This document shows, piece by piece, positions 34,110 through 42,666 of a DNA stretch of 64,000 bases. Made by a program: the position numbers and the translations under genes. Source of the DNA: Candidatus Peregrinibacteria bacterium UBA1369. GTDB lineage: Bacteria > Patescibacteriota > Gracilibacteria > UBA1369. Positions within the stretch are counted from its first letter, which is position 1; every line of letters starts with the position of its first letter. The stretch is from contig DBRL01000014.1 in the NCBI GenBank assembly GCA_002305925.1, forward strand, positions 75,772-139,771, given 5' to 3'. Under the pieces are notes generated by a model. The model was given only the letters and a program-made list of their open reading frames with translations. It did no database searches and was not told where the DNA came from.

Positions 34110-37100
34110 ATGGCAACACGAGTATCATACTTAAACGCACTAAACACCTATTGGCAAGACATCGACATCAAGAACGTCGAGCGGGATTTTTTCACTGACG
34201 GCGTCGCTGATTTTCTGAAAACGGCGCTGTCTCCTGAAGACGTTGGCGAAGACTTGCAAGTATTGGCGCAAGATACGCCTGACAAGACCGTGAAGATCAA
34301 AGCGGGCGTTGCGTATTTCACCGTATTGCGCAGCACTGATGTGGACGGAGACGGCACGAACGATGAATTCGTACTGCGCTTTCACAACTTGGCTGATGCG
34401 GTGCTCACCATTCCCGACAATATCTCGGGATCACCCAAAACATACGAGATTTGCTGTTCAATTCCAGACGCGAACATGGATGCGGAAGAGATCAACTCGA
34501 CCGCATCAAACATCGGTTCGCTGATCGTTCAAGAACAAGGAGCTGGCCTGCAAAACAAGTATTTGCTTGCGACCGTGACAGTGGAAAGCGGGTTTGCTGA
34601 AGTTACAAATGGCAAGATTACCGATGAGCGCCAGAGGGTTCAATTCAAAGCGATTCCGCAGGGACTGACTGCAAGCATTGCGGAAATCAACCTTGCCCTA
34701 GACGGCATTCAGGCAAGCGCCGAGGATTTGAACATTCTGGAAAATACGACGGTCACCAAAGACGAATTCAACAACGCGCTTACTGGAATAGAATCCGACG
34801 CTGAAGAATTGAACCTCCTTCACGAGGTCGACGGGCTCGAAAAAGCAGACCTTGAAAAGCTGGCGGATGTCGATGCGAGCGCCGATGAAATCGATCAGGC
34901 GCTGGAAGGCGTTTCTCCAGACGTGACGGCCGCCAACCTGAACATTCTCACTGGGGGCGGATTCACCAATCTACATAAGCACGCGGCCGATCCGCTTCTA
35001 AGCGGCATCACTGAAAGTCCGACATATTTCTACTTGCCTTCGGGCGATACGGAAGCGGTTTCGGAAAAAGGAATCATGACTCGCTTCGGGTACGAGGAAG
35101 ATGTGGTGCAGGAAGATTCGCAGAACATCGAGGTGGTGAACGACGACTTTCAAAGCTACGAAAGCAATTACAAAATCATCACCAATTTTGATAACGAAGC
35201 TGGCGAAACATATACTGGCGGGTCGTTCGACACTTCGGAATACAAACAAGGAACTCAGGCGCGAAAACTCAGCCTGACAACCGATAGCACGGCCACGCTT
35301 CTCATTGATATTCCGAGCAAAAACATCTCGGCGTTTTCTGGTTCCGACGTAGTGGAATTCTGGGTTTATGTAAGCGCGCTGGCCAATATAGATATGGCTA
35401 CGCTGCAGCTCGGATCAACAACACCGTCGACGAACTATTTCCAAAACAATTTCCTTTCGCAGATCACCCAGAACGGCTGGAACCGCGTATCTATTCCGAT
35501 AAGCAGCTTCAGCCAAAACGGATCGCCGAACTGGAATAACATCATCCGTGTAAGGCTTGAGTTTTCAACCAACACCAACGGCGCATCGGACTTTATTGCC
35601 GATAGCATGCGCGTTGTGAAGGCAAGCAACACGACCGATGCGTTCTGGTCTAACAGCGAAGGCTTCTGGGAAATCCACGACTTCAGCGGATTGAAGCGCT
35701 ATGTGAAAACCGACGAAGCGTCTGGCGACAAAAACAGCGTACTCTCGCTTGGCAACCAAAGCCGCAACTATCTGAACGGAATCTTTACGGCGAGAATCAG
35801 GCGGCTTCAGGGGTCGTCAAACTCTGGCATCAAATGGCGATACACTTCGCCTTCGAGCTGTTACCACGCCTACTTCACTGGTACCGAATTGAAGTTTGCC
35901 AAGAACGGCGGAACCGTAATCCTGTCCGTGCCGTTTGCAACCAGCCCGAGTACCGATTACTGGCTACGGGTAGCTTTCAACGGTACGTCTGTGGTGATTT
36001 CAACATCGCTCGATGGAATCACATTCACCACCCAGATCAGCACAACCGATTCGAGCATTACCACGGCTGGGCAAGTGGCGTTGTTTGATAACGGCAATAT
36101 CACCGCCTTCGACAAAGTCGTCCTTCAGCAAACTTCAGTCACTTACGAACGCGACGTTTCGGATCGATTGATCAAGATCGAAGAAAATAGCGGCGAAGGA
36201 GATAAATTCGATGGCTTTGGCTCATTTTTCAAAAGGATAGCGACCTTTGAAACGGACGAGAACACAATGTCTGGCGGCGCGATCGATGCCATCAATTACA
36301 AGACTGGAACGCAAGGATGGAAAGTAAGCGCAGCAAGCTCATACGCTTATGACAACACAATAAACCTCGACCTGACTAAGTTTGAAGACGGAATCAGCTC
36401 GGCCAACACTGACGTGATTGCGTTCTGGATTTACATCGCAACAGAAATACCGACTTCTGTTCGTCTGGAGCTATCGGAAACGCAAGACGTGAAAGAAGCG
36501 GAAACCATCATCAACGCCGCGAGCTTGGTACTCGGTTGGAATTACATCGAAGTAGCGAAATCGGCATTCTCCGTGATTGGAGGATTTGACTGGTCTTCGG
36601 TGAAGCAGATTCGTTTCTGGTACACGCACGGTAACAACAATCCGCAAGTCACATTTGATTCCATTCAACTCGTGAAGAGCAACGGAGTAGTGACCAGCAA
36701 ATATGACGTCGAAAACGGCAAATGGCTTATAGAAAAAGACGTTGAGAATTCCAATCAATACTTGGTGCAATCGGACGAATCTGCTGGAGAAAAACTGCTC
36801 GTGCTCAAGACCGATGGAGAAAAAAATCTTTTCCAAAATTTCACTTACAGGGGCGCATTCAATGCACGTCGGGGAAACACAAACGGCCTGATCTTCAAAT
36901 ATCAGGACTCATTGAATTTCCTAAGGTTGCAGTGCAAGAACGGCCGCATTTCGTTCGTGAAGCGAGTGGCGGGAGCTGACACGGTACTCGGTGAGGAAAT
37001 GGCATTCACACCGACTTCCGAGGATTTCTACCACCTAAAAGTCGAGTGCGACTCAAACAGTTTCAAGTATTCCTACTCCGAAGACGGAGCGGTCTGGATA

Positions 37101-37292
37101 TTGATCGACGAAGTGACGGCAGCTGACTTCACTGAAGGCCAGATTGGCATGTTATCGGAAGGAATGCTGTTGCGGGTCGACCAGCTCTTCGTCTACGAAC
37201 ACAACCAAGGCGGAGACACATTCTACGAGCTCTTTTACGACGATGACGGAAACGTCTCATCAATCGTGAAGAAGCCGATTATCGCATCTTAA
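34110..37292 (+). CDS. tail fibre / receptor-binding protein with duplicated lectin-like module
   Basis: A 1060-residue protein. About 1-200 is a tail-binding region; about 190-290 carries short helical repeats (SAEDLNIL, DAEELNLL, TAANLNIL). Two tandem copies of a two-part module follow: first about 358-690, second about 712-1040. Each has a carbohydrate-binding-like beta sandwich (FWVYVS / FWIYIA, then WNRVSIPISSF / WNYIEVAKSAF) and a LamG-like sandwich (KRYVKTDEASGDKNSVLSL / NQYLVQSDESAGEKLLVL). The duplicated parts are diverged. A sugar-binding adhesion role is inferred. Confidence 0.78.
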   Translation: MATRVSYLNALNTYWQDIDIKNVERDFFTDGVADFLKTALSPEDVGEDLQVLAQDTPDKTVKIKAGVAYFTVLRSTDVDGDGTNDEFVLRFHNLADAVLTIPDNISGSPKTYEICCSIPDANMDAEEINSTASNIGSLIVQEQGAGLQNKYLLATVTVESGFAEVTNGKITDERQRVQFKAIPQGLTASIAEINLALDGIQASAEDLNILENTTVTKDEFNNALTGIESDAEELNLLHEVDGLEKADLEKLADVDASADEIDQALEGVSPDVTAANLNILTGGGFTNLHKHAADPLLSGITESPTYFYLPSGDTEAVSEKGIMTRFGYEEDVVQEDSQNIEVVNDDFQSYESNYKIITNFDNEAGETYTGGSFDTSEYKQGTQARKLSLTTDSTATLLIDIPSKNISAFSGSDVVEFWVYVSALANIDMATLQLGSTTPSTNYFQNNFLSQITQNGWNRVSIPISSFSQNGSPNWNNIIRVRLEFSTNTNGASDFIADSMRVVKASNTTDAFWSNSEGFWEIHDFSGLKRYVKTDEASGDKNSVLSLGNQSRNYLNGIFTARIRRLQGSSNSGIKWRYTSPSSCYHAYFTGTELKFAKNGGTVILSVPFATSPSTDYWLRVAFNGTSVVISTSLDGITFTTQISTTDSSITTAGQVALFDNGNITAFDKVVLQQTSVTYERDVSDRLIKIEENSGEGDKFDGFGSFFKRIATFETDENTMSGGAIDAINYKTGTQGWKVSAASSYAYDNTINLDLTKFEDGISSANTDVIAFWIYIATEIPTSVRLELSETQDVKEAETIINAASLVLGWNYIEVAKSAFSVIGGFDWSSVKQIRFWYTHGNNNPQVTFDSIQLVKSNGVVTSKYDVENGKWLIEKDVENSNQYLVQSDESAGEKLLVLKTDGEKNLFQNFTYRGAFNARRGNTNGLIFKYQDSLNFLRLQCKNGRISFVKRVAGADTVLGEEMAFTPTSEDFYHLKVECDSNSFKYSYSEDGAVWILIDEVTAADFTEGQIGMLSEGMLLRVDQLFVYEHNQGGDTFYELFYDDDGNVSSIVKKPIIAS

Positions 37293-37310
37293 TTATTTAA
37301 TTAAAACACT

Positions 37311-39722
37311 ATGGCAAATATCACTATCGGCGGCGGATCAGGTTCAGTCTTCAAGGACGCGATTCCTTCCGCGCTGCAATTTTCAAGCTGGGACTACTAT
37401 CAGTGGTTTCAGCAAGGCGGTCAGGGATTCAACATCAATTACCAGAATTTCTACTACAATCCCGTGTATTTCCACCATGTTCAAGACGTGGAAAACAGAA
37501 AATTCTTTGCAATCCCTCAAGGAATGGGAAGCAAGAACGATTACAAATATCGTTCACAGTCACCAATCGGCTGTTACAAGTACGATCATCTTAACAACAC
37601 ATCGCAGTTTATCGAATTCAACGAGAGTAATGTATACGACCTGAGAAACAAATGGGGCGCTGGAGGAAATAATAGCTACGAAAACTTGGTCTACGACGAA
37701 ACGACAAACAGGCTTTTCTGGCTTTGTTATTCGGACAATACCCTGTACGAAATCAATCAAACAACTGGTGAAATTACCCAAAAAACCACATGCACGCTCG
37801 CGAGCACGATCATGTCCGTAGTCGCAAATAACGGCTACTTGTACGCAATCGATGGGAATAAAGATTTTGCGAGATACAACATTGCAACCAACTCTTGGAG
37901 CTCACTGAATGCGATGTCTGGTTTCAGCCATTCCATGTCTCAGGGCTATGCAAGGCTGCTGACAGACGGATCGAACTGGGTTGTTTTCGTGCCGTATCAG
38001 GCGATGAGCAACGCCAGCTACCCGCTCATGAAATACAGCATCTCTGGCGGTACTTGGGCGAATGCAGCAATCACAAATGCGCCACCGAACTCAACCTATT
38101 ATATTTCCGAAATCTTCAACGGCTTCGTGTACGTGCAATACCTGACTAACTCAAACAACTACAGCTCGATCTGGAAATACAACCTCGCGAGCGACGTGTG
38201 GACTGCCAGTGCGCTCAATCTGCAAAGTAAAGGACTGACAAGCGGCGGGTCATATGGAATGTTCAGGGCAAACAACAAATTGTACTGGATTGGTTCTTAT
38301 TTGGTCGCCGATTACAACGGAACCCGTTCCATGCAAAAGCACGAAATTTGGGAGATGGACACATCGGAAAACTTCACACTCGCGACAAGTAAATTCCTGC
38401 CAGTGGAGGCTGGAGAATGGTGCTACAACCAAAACGGCGGGTACGAACAGCACTTGATGCAGATGCAAAAATCGTGCGGCAGATACCAATTCTTCAATTC
38501 ATTCCACTCCAATTCGAGAGGTTTCCGATACATACCATACATCGACCCATTCAATAAGACGGTCGAATGGGTACGCATGCCAGCCGAAACCAACAAGGAC
38601 GTCGACTGGTACGGTTGGGCTGCCATTGTAAAAAACGGAAAGCTCTACGTGATGAACGCAAAGACATTTGACTTATGGGAATGCCAAATCGGCACATGGA
38701 CATGGGCGAAGAAGGACAATCTCTACTCGCGAATCGGAAACAAAATGCCGTACAGCTGTAACGGAGATTCTTGGTATTACGGCTGCGGAACCAATTACAC
38801 AAACGGCGCTACACCATGGCAACTGCTTGGCGGATTGTTCACGGTAAAAGAGGATGCAGAGGATATTTATCTCCTGACGCCAAGATACGGAAACGATGAA
38901 TACGTCTACGTCTACAAATTCGATGTATCCGCAAATCAGTGGTCGGTGCTTAACGCAAGCGGCCAGATGCAAAGCGCCGATTTCGGGAATAACAACAGCA
39001 ACGCGACCTACAGCAACTACAAGAACCATGTCGTGGAATCAAATCAAAACAGCTCGTGGCTGCTCTTGATGATTTACTGCTACAACGACGGAAACAGCCA
39101 GCGCTATACGCAGAGGTTTTATGCCTTCAATCCCGTAGACGGAACTTTTCAGCACATGACTGGGCAAGACACTTCCAGCTGGTACGGCGCATACGGATTT
39201 ACGACCGACGGAAAGCCAATCTGGCACACAAGTAGCAGCGCGACAAAGGTCTACTACAACGACATGGAAACCATGCCGTATGACGTAACGAACAAATACC
39301 TCGAGCAGGCGCTTAATAACCAAGATCAGTACATCTACCTGAATAACATACAATCCAGCTCGCTGATCATGCATATCGACCCCGATAATTTCGAGGAGGG
39401 CTTCGCATTGAGAATTGCGAGTAGTAGCAGCCAAGCAGCCGTCTATCAGGAGTGGGGCTTCTTGAAACAGATCGATGCGCTCAAGGGCGGATACTTGCTT
39501 GGATGGTCTAGGAACGCCTCGCTCAGCTCTCCGTATAAGTATGGGCGAATCATGATCGACAACGATGGCATCAGGTCAGTGATTGTAAACGACGCCATTC
39601 CATCATCCGTAGTCGATTCCGCAACGGTCTTCACTACAAAAGTGAAGAAAAACTTCAAATTACATCTCGAGTTTTGGTGCTACAACAACGGTCTTGTGAC
39701 CTTCTTTGCGCCAACTAATTAA
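37311..39722 (+). CDS. tail tip protein with Kelch-like beta-propeller repeats
   Basis: An 803-residue Asn/Ser/Tyr/Trp-rich protein. Repeats of about 45-60 residues follow the Kelch scheme (e.g. NGYLYAIDGNKDFARYNIATNSWSSL, NGFVYVQYL...IWKYNLASDVWTAS, VYVYKFDVSANQWSVL, RFYAFNPVDGTFQHM); about eight blades can be counted. The short N-terminus (MANITIGGGSGSVF) may attach it to the tail. A second receptor-binding protein is the likely role. Confidence 0.7.
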   Translation: MANITIGGGSGSVFKDAIPSALQFSSWDYYQWFQQGGQGFNINYQNFYYNPVYFHHVQDVENRKFFAIPQGMGSKNDYKYRSQSPIGCYKYDHLNNTSQFIEFNESNVYDLRNKWGAGGNNSYENLVYDETTNRLFWLCYSDNTLYEINQTTGEITQKTTCTLASTIMSVVANNGYLYAIDGNKDFARYNIATNSWSSLNAMSGFSHSMSQGYARLLTDGSNWVVFVPYQAMSNASYPLMKYSISGGTWANAAITNAPPNSTYYISEIFNGFVYVQYLTNSNNYSSIWKYNLASDVWTASALNLQSKGLTSGGSYGMFRANNKLYWIGSYLVADYNGTRSMQKHEIWEMDTSENFTLATSKFLPVEAGEWCYNQNGGYEQHLMQMQKSCGRYQFFNSFHSNSRGFRYIPYIDPFNKTVEWVRMPAETNKDVDWYGWAAIVKNGKLYVMNAKTFDLWECQIGTWTWAKKDNLYSRIGNKMPYSCNGDSWYYGCGTNYTNGATPWQLLGGLFTVKEDAEDIYLLTPRYGNDEYVYVYKFDVSANQWSVLNASGQMQSADFGNNNSNATYSNYKNHVVESNQNSSWLLLMIYCYNDGNSQRYTQRFYAFNPVDGTFQHMTGQDTSSWYGAYGFTTDGKPIWHTSSSATKVYYNDMETMPYDVTNKYLEQALNNQDQYIYLNNIQSSSLIMHIDPDNFEEGFALRIASSSSQAAVYQEWGFLKQIDALKGGYLLGWSRNASLSSPYKYGRIMIDNDGIRSVIVNDAIPSSVVDSATVFTTKVKKNFKLHLEFWCYNNGLVTFFAPTN

Positions 39723-39741
39723 TCAATAATCCCATAACATT

Positions 39742-40224
39742 ATGAAATTCTACAAATCAAAACATTCGGTTGTCGGTGAAGGCGTTGAAGCCACAGTGCT
39801 CTACCACAAGGACAATGGCGATGAGCTCGTCTGTGTCCGCGAGGGATTCGAAGTATTCGAACAAGAAAACGCCGATGCAAAAGAACAAACGGTTGAGCAG
39901 ACCGACAAGATTCTCGAAAAAGAAACACTGACAATTGTTGTGCCTTCAAAAGCTGAGGTCAGAAAGCAAAAGCAACTGTCGAAGGAAGAAATTCGCACAG
40001 AAATTGAAAGTGAGGAAACACCAACAGCCGACATCGCCGTTATTGAGGAAAAAGACGAAGCAGGAAACTCCGTTCAGAAACTCACTTATTTTGAAAAGCG
40101 AGAGATCAAATCGGTCGAGGACTTTCTCAAGGCTCAGGAAGAGCAACGAAAAGAATTGGAGCACGTAGCGCTCGCCGATGAGTTGGAGGAAGAAGCTAAA
40201 ACAGAAACCGAAGAGAAATTGTAA
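39742..40224 (+). CDS. charged hypothetical protein near the endolysin
   Basis: A 160-residue, very Glu/Lys-rich protein; residues 1-40 form a small beta-rich segment and the rest is probably helical or disordered. No domain recognised. Its place between tail fibre and endolysin suggests a fibre-related or lysis accessory role. Confidence 0.65.
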   Translation: MKFYKSKHSVVGEGVEATVLYHKDNGDELVCVREGFEVFEQENADAKEQTVEQTDKILEKETLTIVVPSKAEVRKQKQLSKEEIRTEIESEETPTADIAVIEEKDEAGNSVQKLTYFEKREIKSVEDFLKAQEEQRKELEHVALADELEEEAKTETEEKL

Positions 40225-40243
40225 CCATTAACCCAATTATTGT

Positions 40244-40969
40244 ATGCCAAAACTATATTTGATTGCTGGGCACACTCAGGGCAAAGACGAAGGTGCTCAA
40301 AATCTAAAAACCAAGGAGACTGAAAACCTGATCGCGCGGAATATCCTCTTGCAGGTATTTCCGAAGATCAAGGAGCTGATATTTACTGATTTATGTCCGT
40401 TCGATCTAACATTGGATGAACAGATTAAGTGGGTAAATAAGCGTGCAAGTGATAACGACTACGTCGTCTGCCTTCACTTGAACTCCTCGCCCGAGCGAAA
40501 GGAATCTGGCACGCTATGCTTCTTTTACGGTGGTAGTGAGGAAAGTAAGCAGAAGGCAGATGCCTTTCTCAAGGTTTATGCAAAAGAGATTGGTTTAAGA
40601 AATGCTGGACTGTTGGCTGACACACAAAGCCGATTCGGCCGTCTCGGGATCGTAAGGGATACCAAAGGCTGGGCATTCCTGCTTGAGATGGGGTCAATCA
40701 ATAATGACGTGGAAACGGTCAAAACCAAGGGAACGGAAGCCCTGATTAAGGCTTTGAAGACGCTTGTTGGGCTTTCTGACGCACCTGTGGCAGATAACCA
40801 GCTCTTTGCCGATGTACCAGCCACACACCCCGATTTTGAGGCTGTGAAGTGGGCAAAGGACAAAGGAGTAGCCTCAGGATACCCAGATGGACGCCTAGGG
40901 GTCGATGAACCGCTCAAAGTCGGCCGATTCTTGTCATTCCTTAAAAAGTATGATAATTTATCTAGGTAA
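40244..40969 (+). CDS. endolysin: N-acetylmuramoyl-L-alanine amidase (Amidase_3) with SLH domain
   Basis: Cleaves the amide bond between peptidoglycan glycan and peptide to release progeny. The expected zinc and catalytic residues are in place: IAGH (His10), ETENL (Glu27 region), CLHLNSS (His78) and LLEMGSIN (Glu148). Residues about 186-236 form one S-layer homology domain (FADVPATHPDFEAVKWAKDKG, then SGYPDGRLGVDEPL), which would target secondary wall polymers. No signal peptide, so a holin is needed. 241 residues. Confidence 0.88.
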   Translation: MPKLYLIAGHTQGKDEGAQNLKTKETENLIARNILLQVFPKIKELIFTDLCPFDLTLDEQIKWVNKRASDNDYVVCLHLNSSPERKESGTLCFFYGGSEESKQKADAFLKVYAKEIGLRNAGLLADTQSRFGRLGIVRDTKGWAFLLEMGSINNDVETVKTKGTEALIKALKTLVGLSDAPVADNQLFADVPATHPDFEAVKWAKDKGVASGYPDGRLGVDEPLKVGRFLSFLKKYDNLSR

Positions 40970-41080
40970 GCGGGCGGGTTTTTCCGAGAAATGTTGACAA
41001 AGCTGTTGGTAAGGAGTCAGATCGACCGTGGTGAAATATTCCTTGATTCCGAGGACAACTTCCTCAACAATTTGGGGCAA

Positions 41081-41123
41081 CCATTTGGTCAGCGGTTCGA
41101 ATCTCGTACAATACCCCCCACCA
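41081..41123. repeat. 43-bp site, copy 1 (attR-like)
   Basis: Layout CCATTTGGT - 4 bp - GGTTCGAA - 8 bp - AATACCCCCCACCA. Copy 2 at 42616-42658 has the same length and spacing, 32 of 43 positions identical by my count. It includes tRNA-3'-end-like elements (GGTTCGAA and CCACCA) but not tRNA geometry. Candidate right attachment site. Confidence 0.55.
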
Positions 41124-41130
41124 GTAAGAG

Positions 41131-41153
41131 TCTCTCTGAAAAGAGGGATTTTT
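41131..41153 (+). terminator. terminator after the phage late genes
   Basis: Stem TCTCTC / GAGGGA with a six-base loop followed by a T-run at 41149-41153. It would end transcription arriving from the tail and lysis genes. Confidence 0.6.
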
Positions 41154-41402
41154 ATTTTGTCTGTAAGTGCGCTTATTTACTGTATGAATTAGCGGCTTTG
41201 TGAGAGTTGAGGCGATTCGAACTTTTGCGAAACCATTTGGTCAATTTTAACAAGTTTAGAAATTTTTGTGGCTTATATTAGAACGAAATGACCTTTTGGA
41301 GAGTGGTTCGAACTTAACTTAACTAAAGGTTACAAGTGATCGTTGGAAAGCATTCCATTCTATACTAATAAATGTTATTATATTGTGATATAATCAGCAT
41401 TC

Positions 41403-42332
41403 ATGATAAATAATCTATTTATTTTTTTTATTTCGCTATTCATGGTCATAAAAGGTGCGACCATGGCTACAAAACATGCAGCCCTTCTCGCGGAGAGTTA
41501 CAGGCTTTCTAAGTATGTGGTGGGCTTTATTATTGTCGCGACAATATCAATATTGCCAGAAACGCTCATTTCGCTTAATGCAGCGCTTGAGAGCAATCCT
41601 TCGTTTGGTCTTGGGACGCTTTTTGGATCGAATGTTGCAGACCTGACCTTAATATTTGCAATACTGGTTTTTGTAGCAAAACGCGGATTAAAAGTAGAAA
41701 GCAAAATTTTAAAGAAAAATTACATTTATCCATTTTTACTATTTTTCCCTTTGATATTAGGACTTGACGGCTATTACTCTCGCTTTGAAGGCGCTGCCTT
41801 AATCCTGATCGGAATAATTTTCTACTTCATGTCGTTAAAGGACAGTATAGACGACTCCTTACCCTTTCATAATGGAATAGGACGATGGCAGCATTTTCTA
41901 AAATTGCTTTTGAGCATGGCTATACTTCTTATTGGCGCGCATTTTACGGTTACTTCTTCAATTTCAATTGCTAATTATTTAGCTATTTCGCCAATTCTAA
42001 TTGGCATGTTGGTAGTAGGCCTTGGAACAACCATGCCAGAATTGTTTTTCTCAATTAAATGTGTCAGGAGAAAGGATGATTCATTAGCCGTCGGTGATCT
42101 TTTGGGAACCGTCCTCGCTGACGCAACAATAGTTGTCGGTATTCTTGCATTAGTGTCTCCTTTCGAATTTCCATTGAAAATTATTTACATTACGGGATTG
42201 TTCATGGTTACTGCATCATTTCTGTTATTCTTTTTTATGAAGTCAGGGCGCAACATTTCGAGGAAAGAAGCCTTGCTGCTTTTTATTTTCTGGCTATCTT
42301 TTGTTGTTGTAGAACTTCTGGTTAGCAGATAA
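41403..42332 (+). CDS. Na+/Ca2+ exchanger-family membrane protein
   Basis: A 309-residue polytopic protein with about ten hydrophobic segments in two inverted halves. Each half carries an alpha-repeat-like motif: first STISILPETLISL... with LGTLFGSNVADL, second GLGTTMPELFFSI... with VGDLLGTVLADATIVVG, the pattern of CaCA-family calcium/cation antiporters. It is visibly more AT-rich than flanking genes. An extended -10 TATAAT lies at 41389-41394. It lies between the two 43-bp sites, so it may be prophage cargo or a separately acquired gene. Confidence 0.82.
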   Translation: MINNLFIFFISLFMVIKGATMATKHAALLAESYRLSKYVVGFIIVATISILPETLISLNAALESNPSFGLGTLFGSNVADLTLIFAILVFVAKRGLKVESKILKKNYIYPFLLFFPLILGLDGYYSRFEGAALILIGIIFYFMSLKDSIDDSLPFHNGIGRWQHFLKLLLSMAILLIGAHFTVTSSISIANYLAISPILIGMLVVGLGTTMPELFFSIKCVRRKDDSLAVGDLLGTVLADATIVVGILALVSPFEFPLKIIYITGLFMVTASFLLFFFMKSGRNISRKEALLLFIFWLSFVVVELLVSR

Positions 42333-42387
42333 AACAACCCAATTCGTACTTGGCAGGCTTGGTCTATCCTGGGTGCACCAGTACACG

Positions 42388-42600
42388 TTATCCGACTGAT
42401 ATTTCCACCTCCTCCACAAACTCCGCCACCATAGCCGTATTATCCTTGAGCCAAATGTACCAAAACAAGAACACCTCCTCGGAAAGGCGCCAATGCACTC
42501 GCTCCCATACTGCCACCTCCGAATCCAAAATGCTTGAAATTTGCTTAGAATCAGCAATTTCTTCCTCCGGCTGATGTTCCAAATATTCATCGACAGTCAT
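42388..42600 (-). CDS. small hypothetical protein between the att-like site and the antiporter
   Basis: A 70-residue acidic, helical protein (MTVDEYLEHQPEEEIADSKQ...). The frame is open upstream through the 43-bp site with a GGYYARFEPETKR peptide, so a longer or decayed product is possible. It lies downstream of the transglycosylase on the same strand. No family recognised. Confidence 0.45.
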   Translation of the reverse strand: MTVDEYLEHQPEEEIADSKQISSILDSEVAVWERVHWRLSEEVFLFWYIWLKDNTAMVAEFVEEVEISVG

Positions 42601-42615
42601 CCTTTTCTTTACTAA

Positions 42616-42658
42616 CCTTTTGGTTTCTGGTTCGAACCGCGCGTAATAGCCCCCACCA
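42616..42658. repeat. 43-bp site, copy 2 (attR-like)
   Basis: CCTTTTGGT - 4 bp - GGTTCGAA - 8 bp - AATAGCCCCCACCA, followed by TAA, so the last nine bases of 42653-42661 equal those at 488-496 at the tRNA-Ala end. It abuts the 3' end of the chromosomal transglycosylase gene. Candidate right end of the prophage or of an enclosing element. Confidence 0.55.
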
Positions 42659-42666
42659 TAATGACT

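Larger units (their letters stand above)
40970..41402. other. non-coding junction after the endolysin, with FEPLTK-type remnants on the minus strand
   Basis: This 433-bp gap holds the 43-bp site at 41081-41123, a terminator at 41131-41153 and short minus-strand frames that all contain a related peptide: TRFEPLTKWLP (from about 41123 down to a stop near 40966, about 50 codons), FEPLSKR (near 41292-41312) and LTKWF (near 41230-41245). No intact gene is visible. It looks like a scar of repeated recombination or decayed genes. Confidence 0.5.
488..42661. mobile_element. temperate siphovirus prophage integrated at tRNA-Ala
   Basis: The interval runs from a serine integrase at tRNA-Ala through repressor, recombination, replication, packaging, head, tail and lysis genes in an order typical of temperate Siphoviridae-like phages. 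The left junction lies at or near the tRNA 3' end. The right junction is not certain: a 9-bp match to the tRNA end (CCACCATAA, 488-496 and 42653-42661) and a 43-bp repeated site favour 42661, while an earlier copy of that site plus a terminator at 41081-41153 would place the end just after the endolysin. Every structural gene looks intact, so the prophage may be functional. No holin was recognised with confidence. Confidence 0.8.

Noticed and set aside
34110..39722. Diversity-generating retroelement acting on the tail fibre genes
   Set aside because: No reverse transcriptase gene or template/variable repeat pair was seen in the window.
41081..41123. tRNA gene fragment
   Set aside because: GGTTCGAA and CCACCA are present but the distance between them does not fit T-arm plus acceptor geometry, and the flanking stems do not pair.
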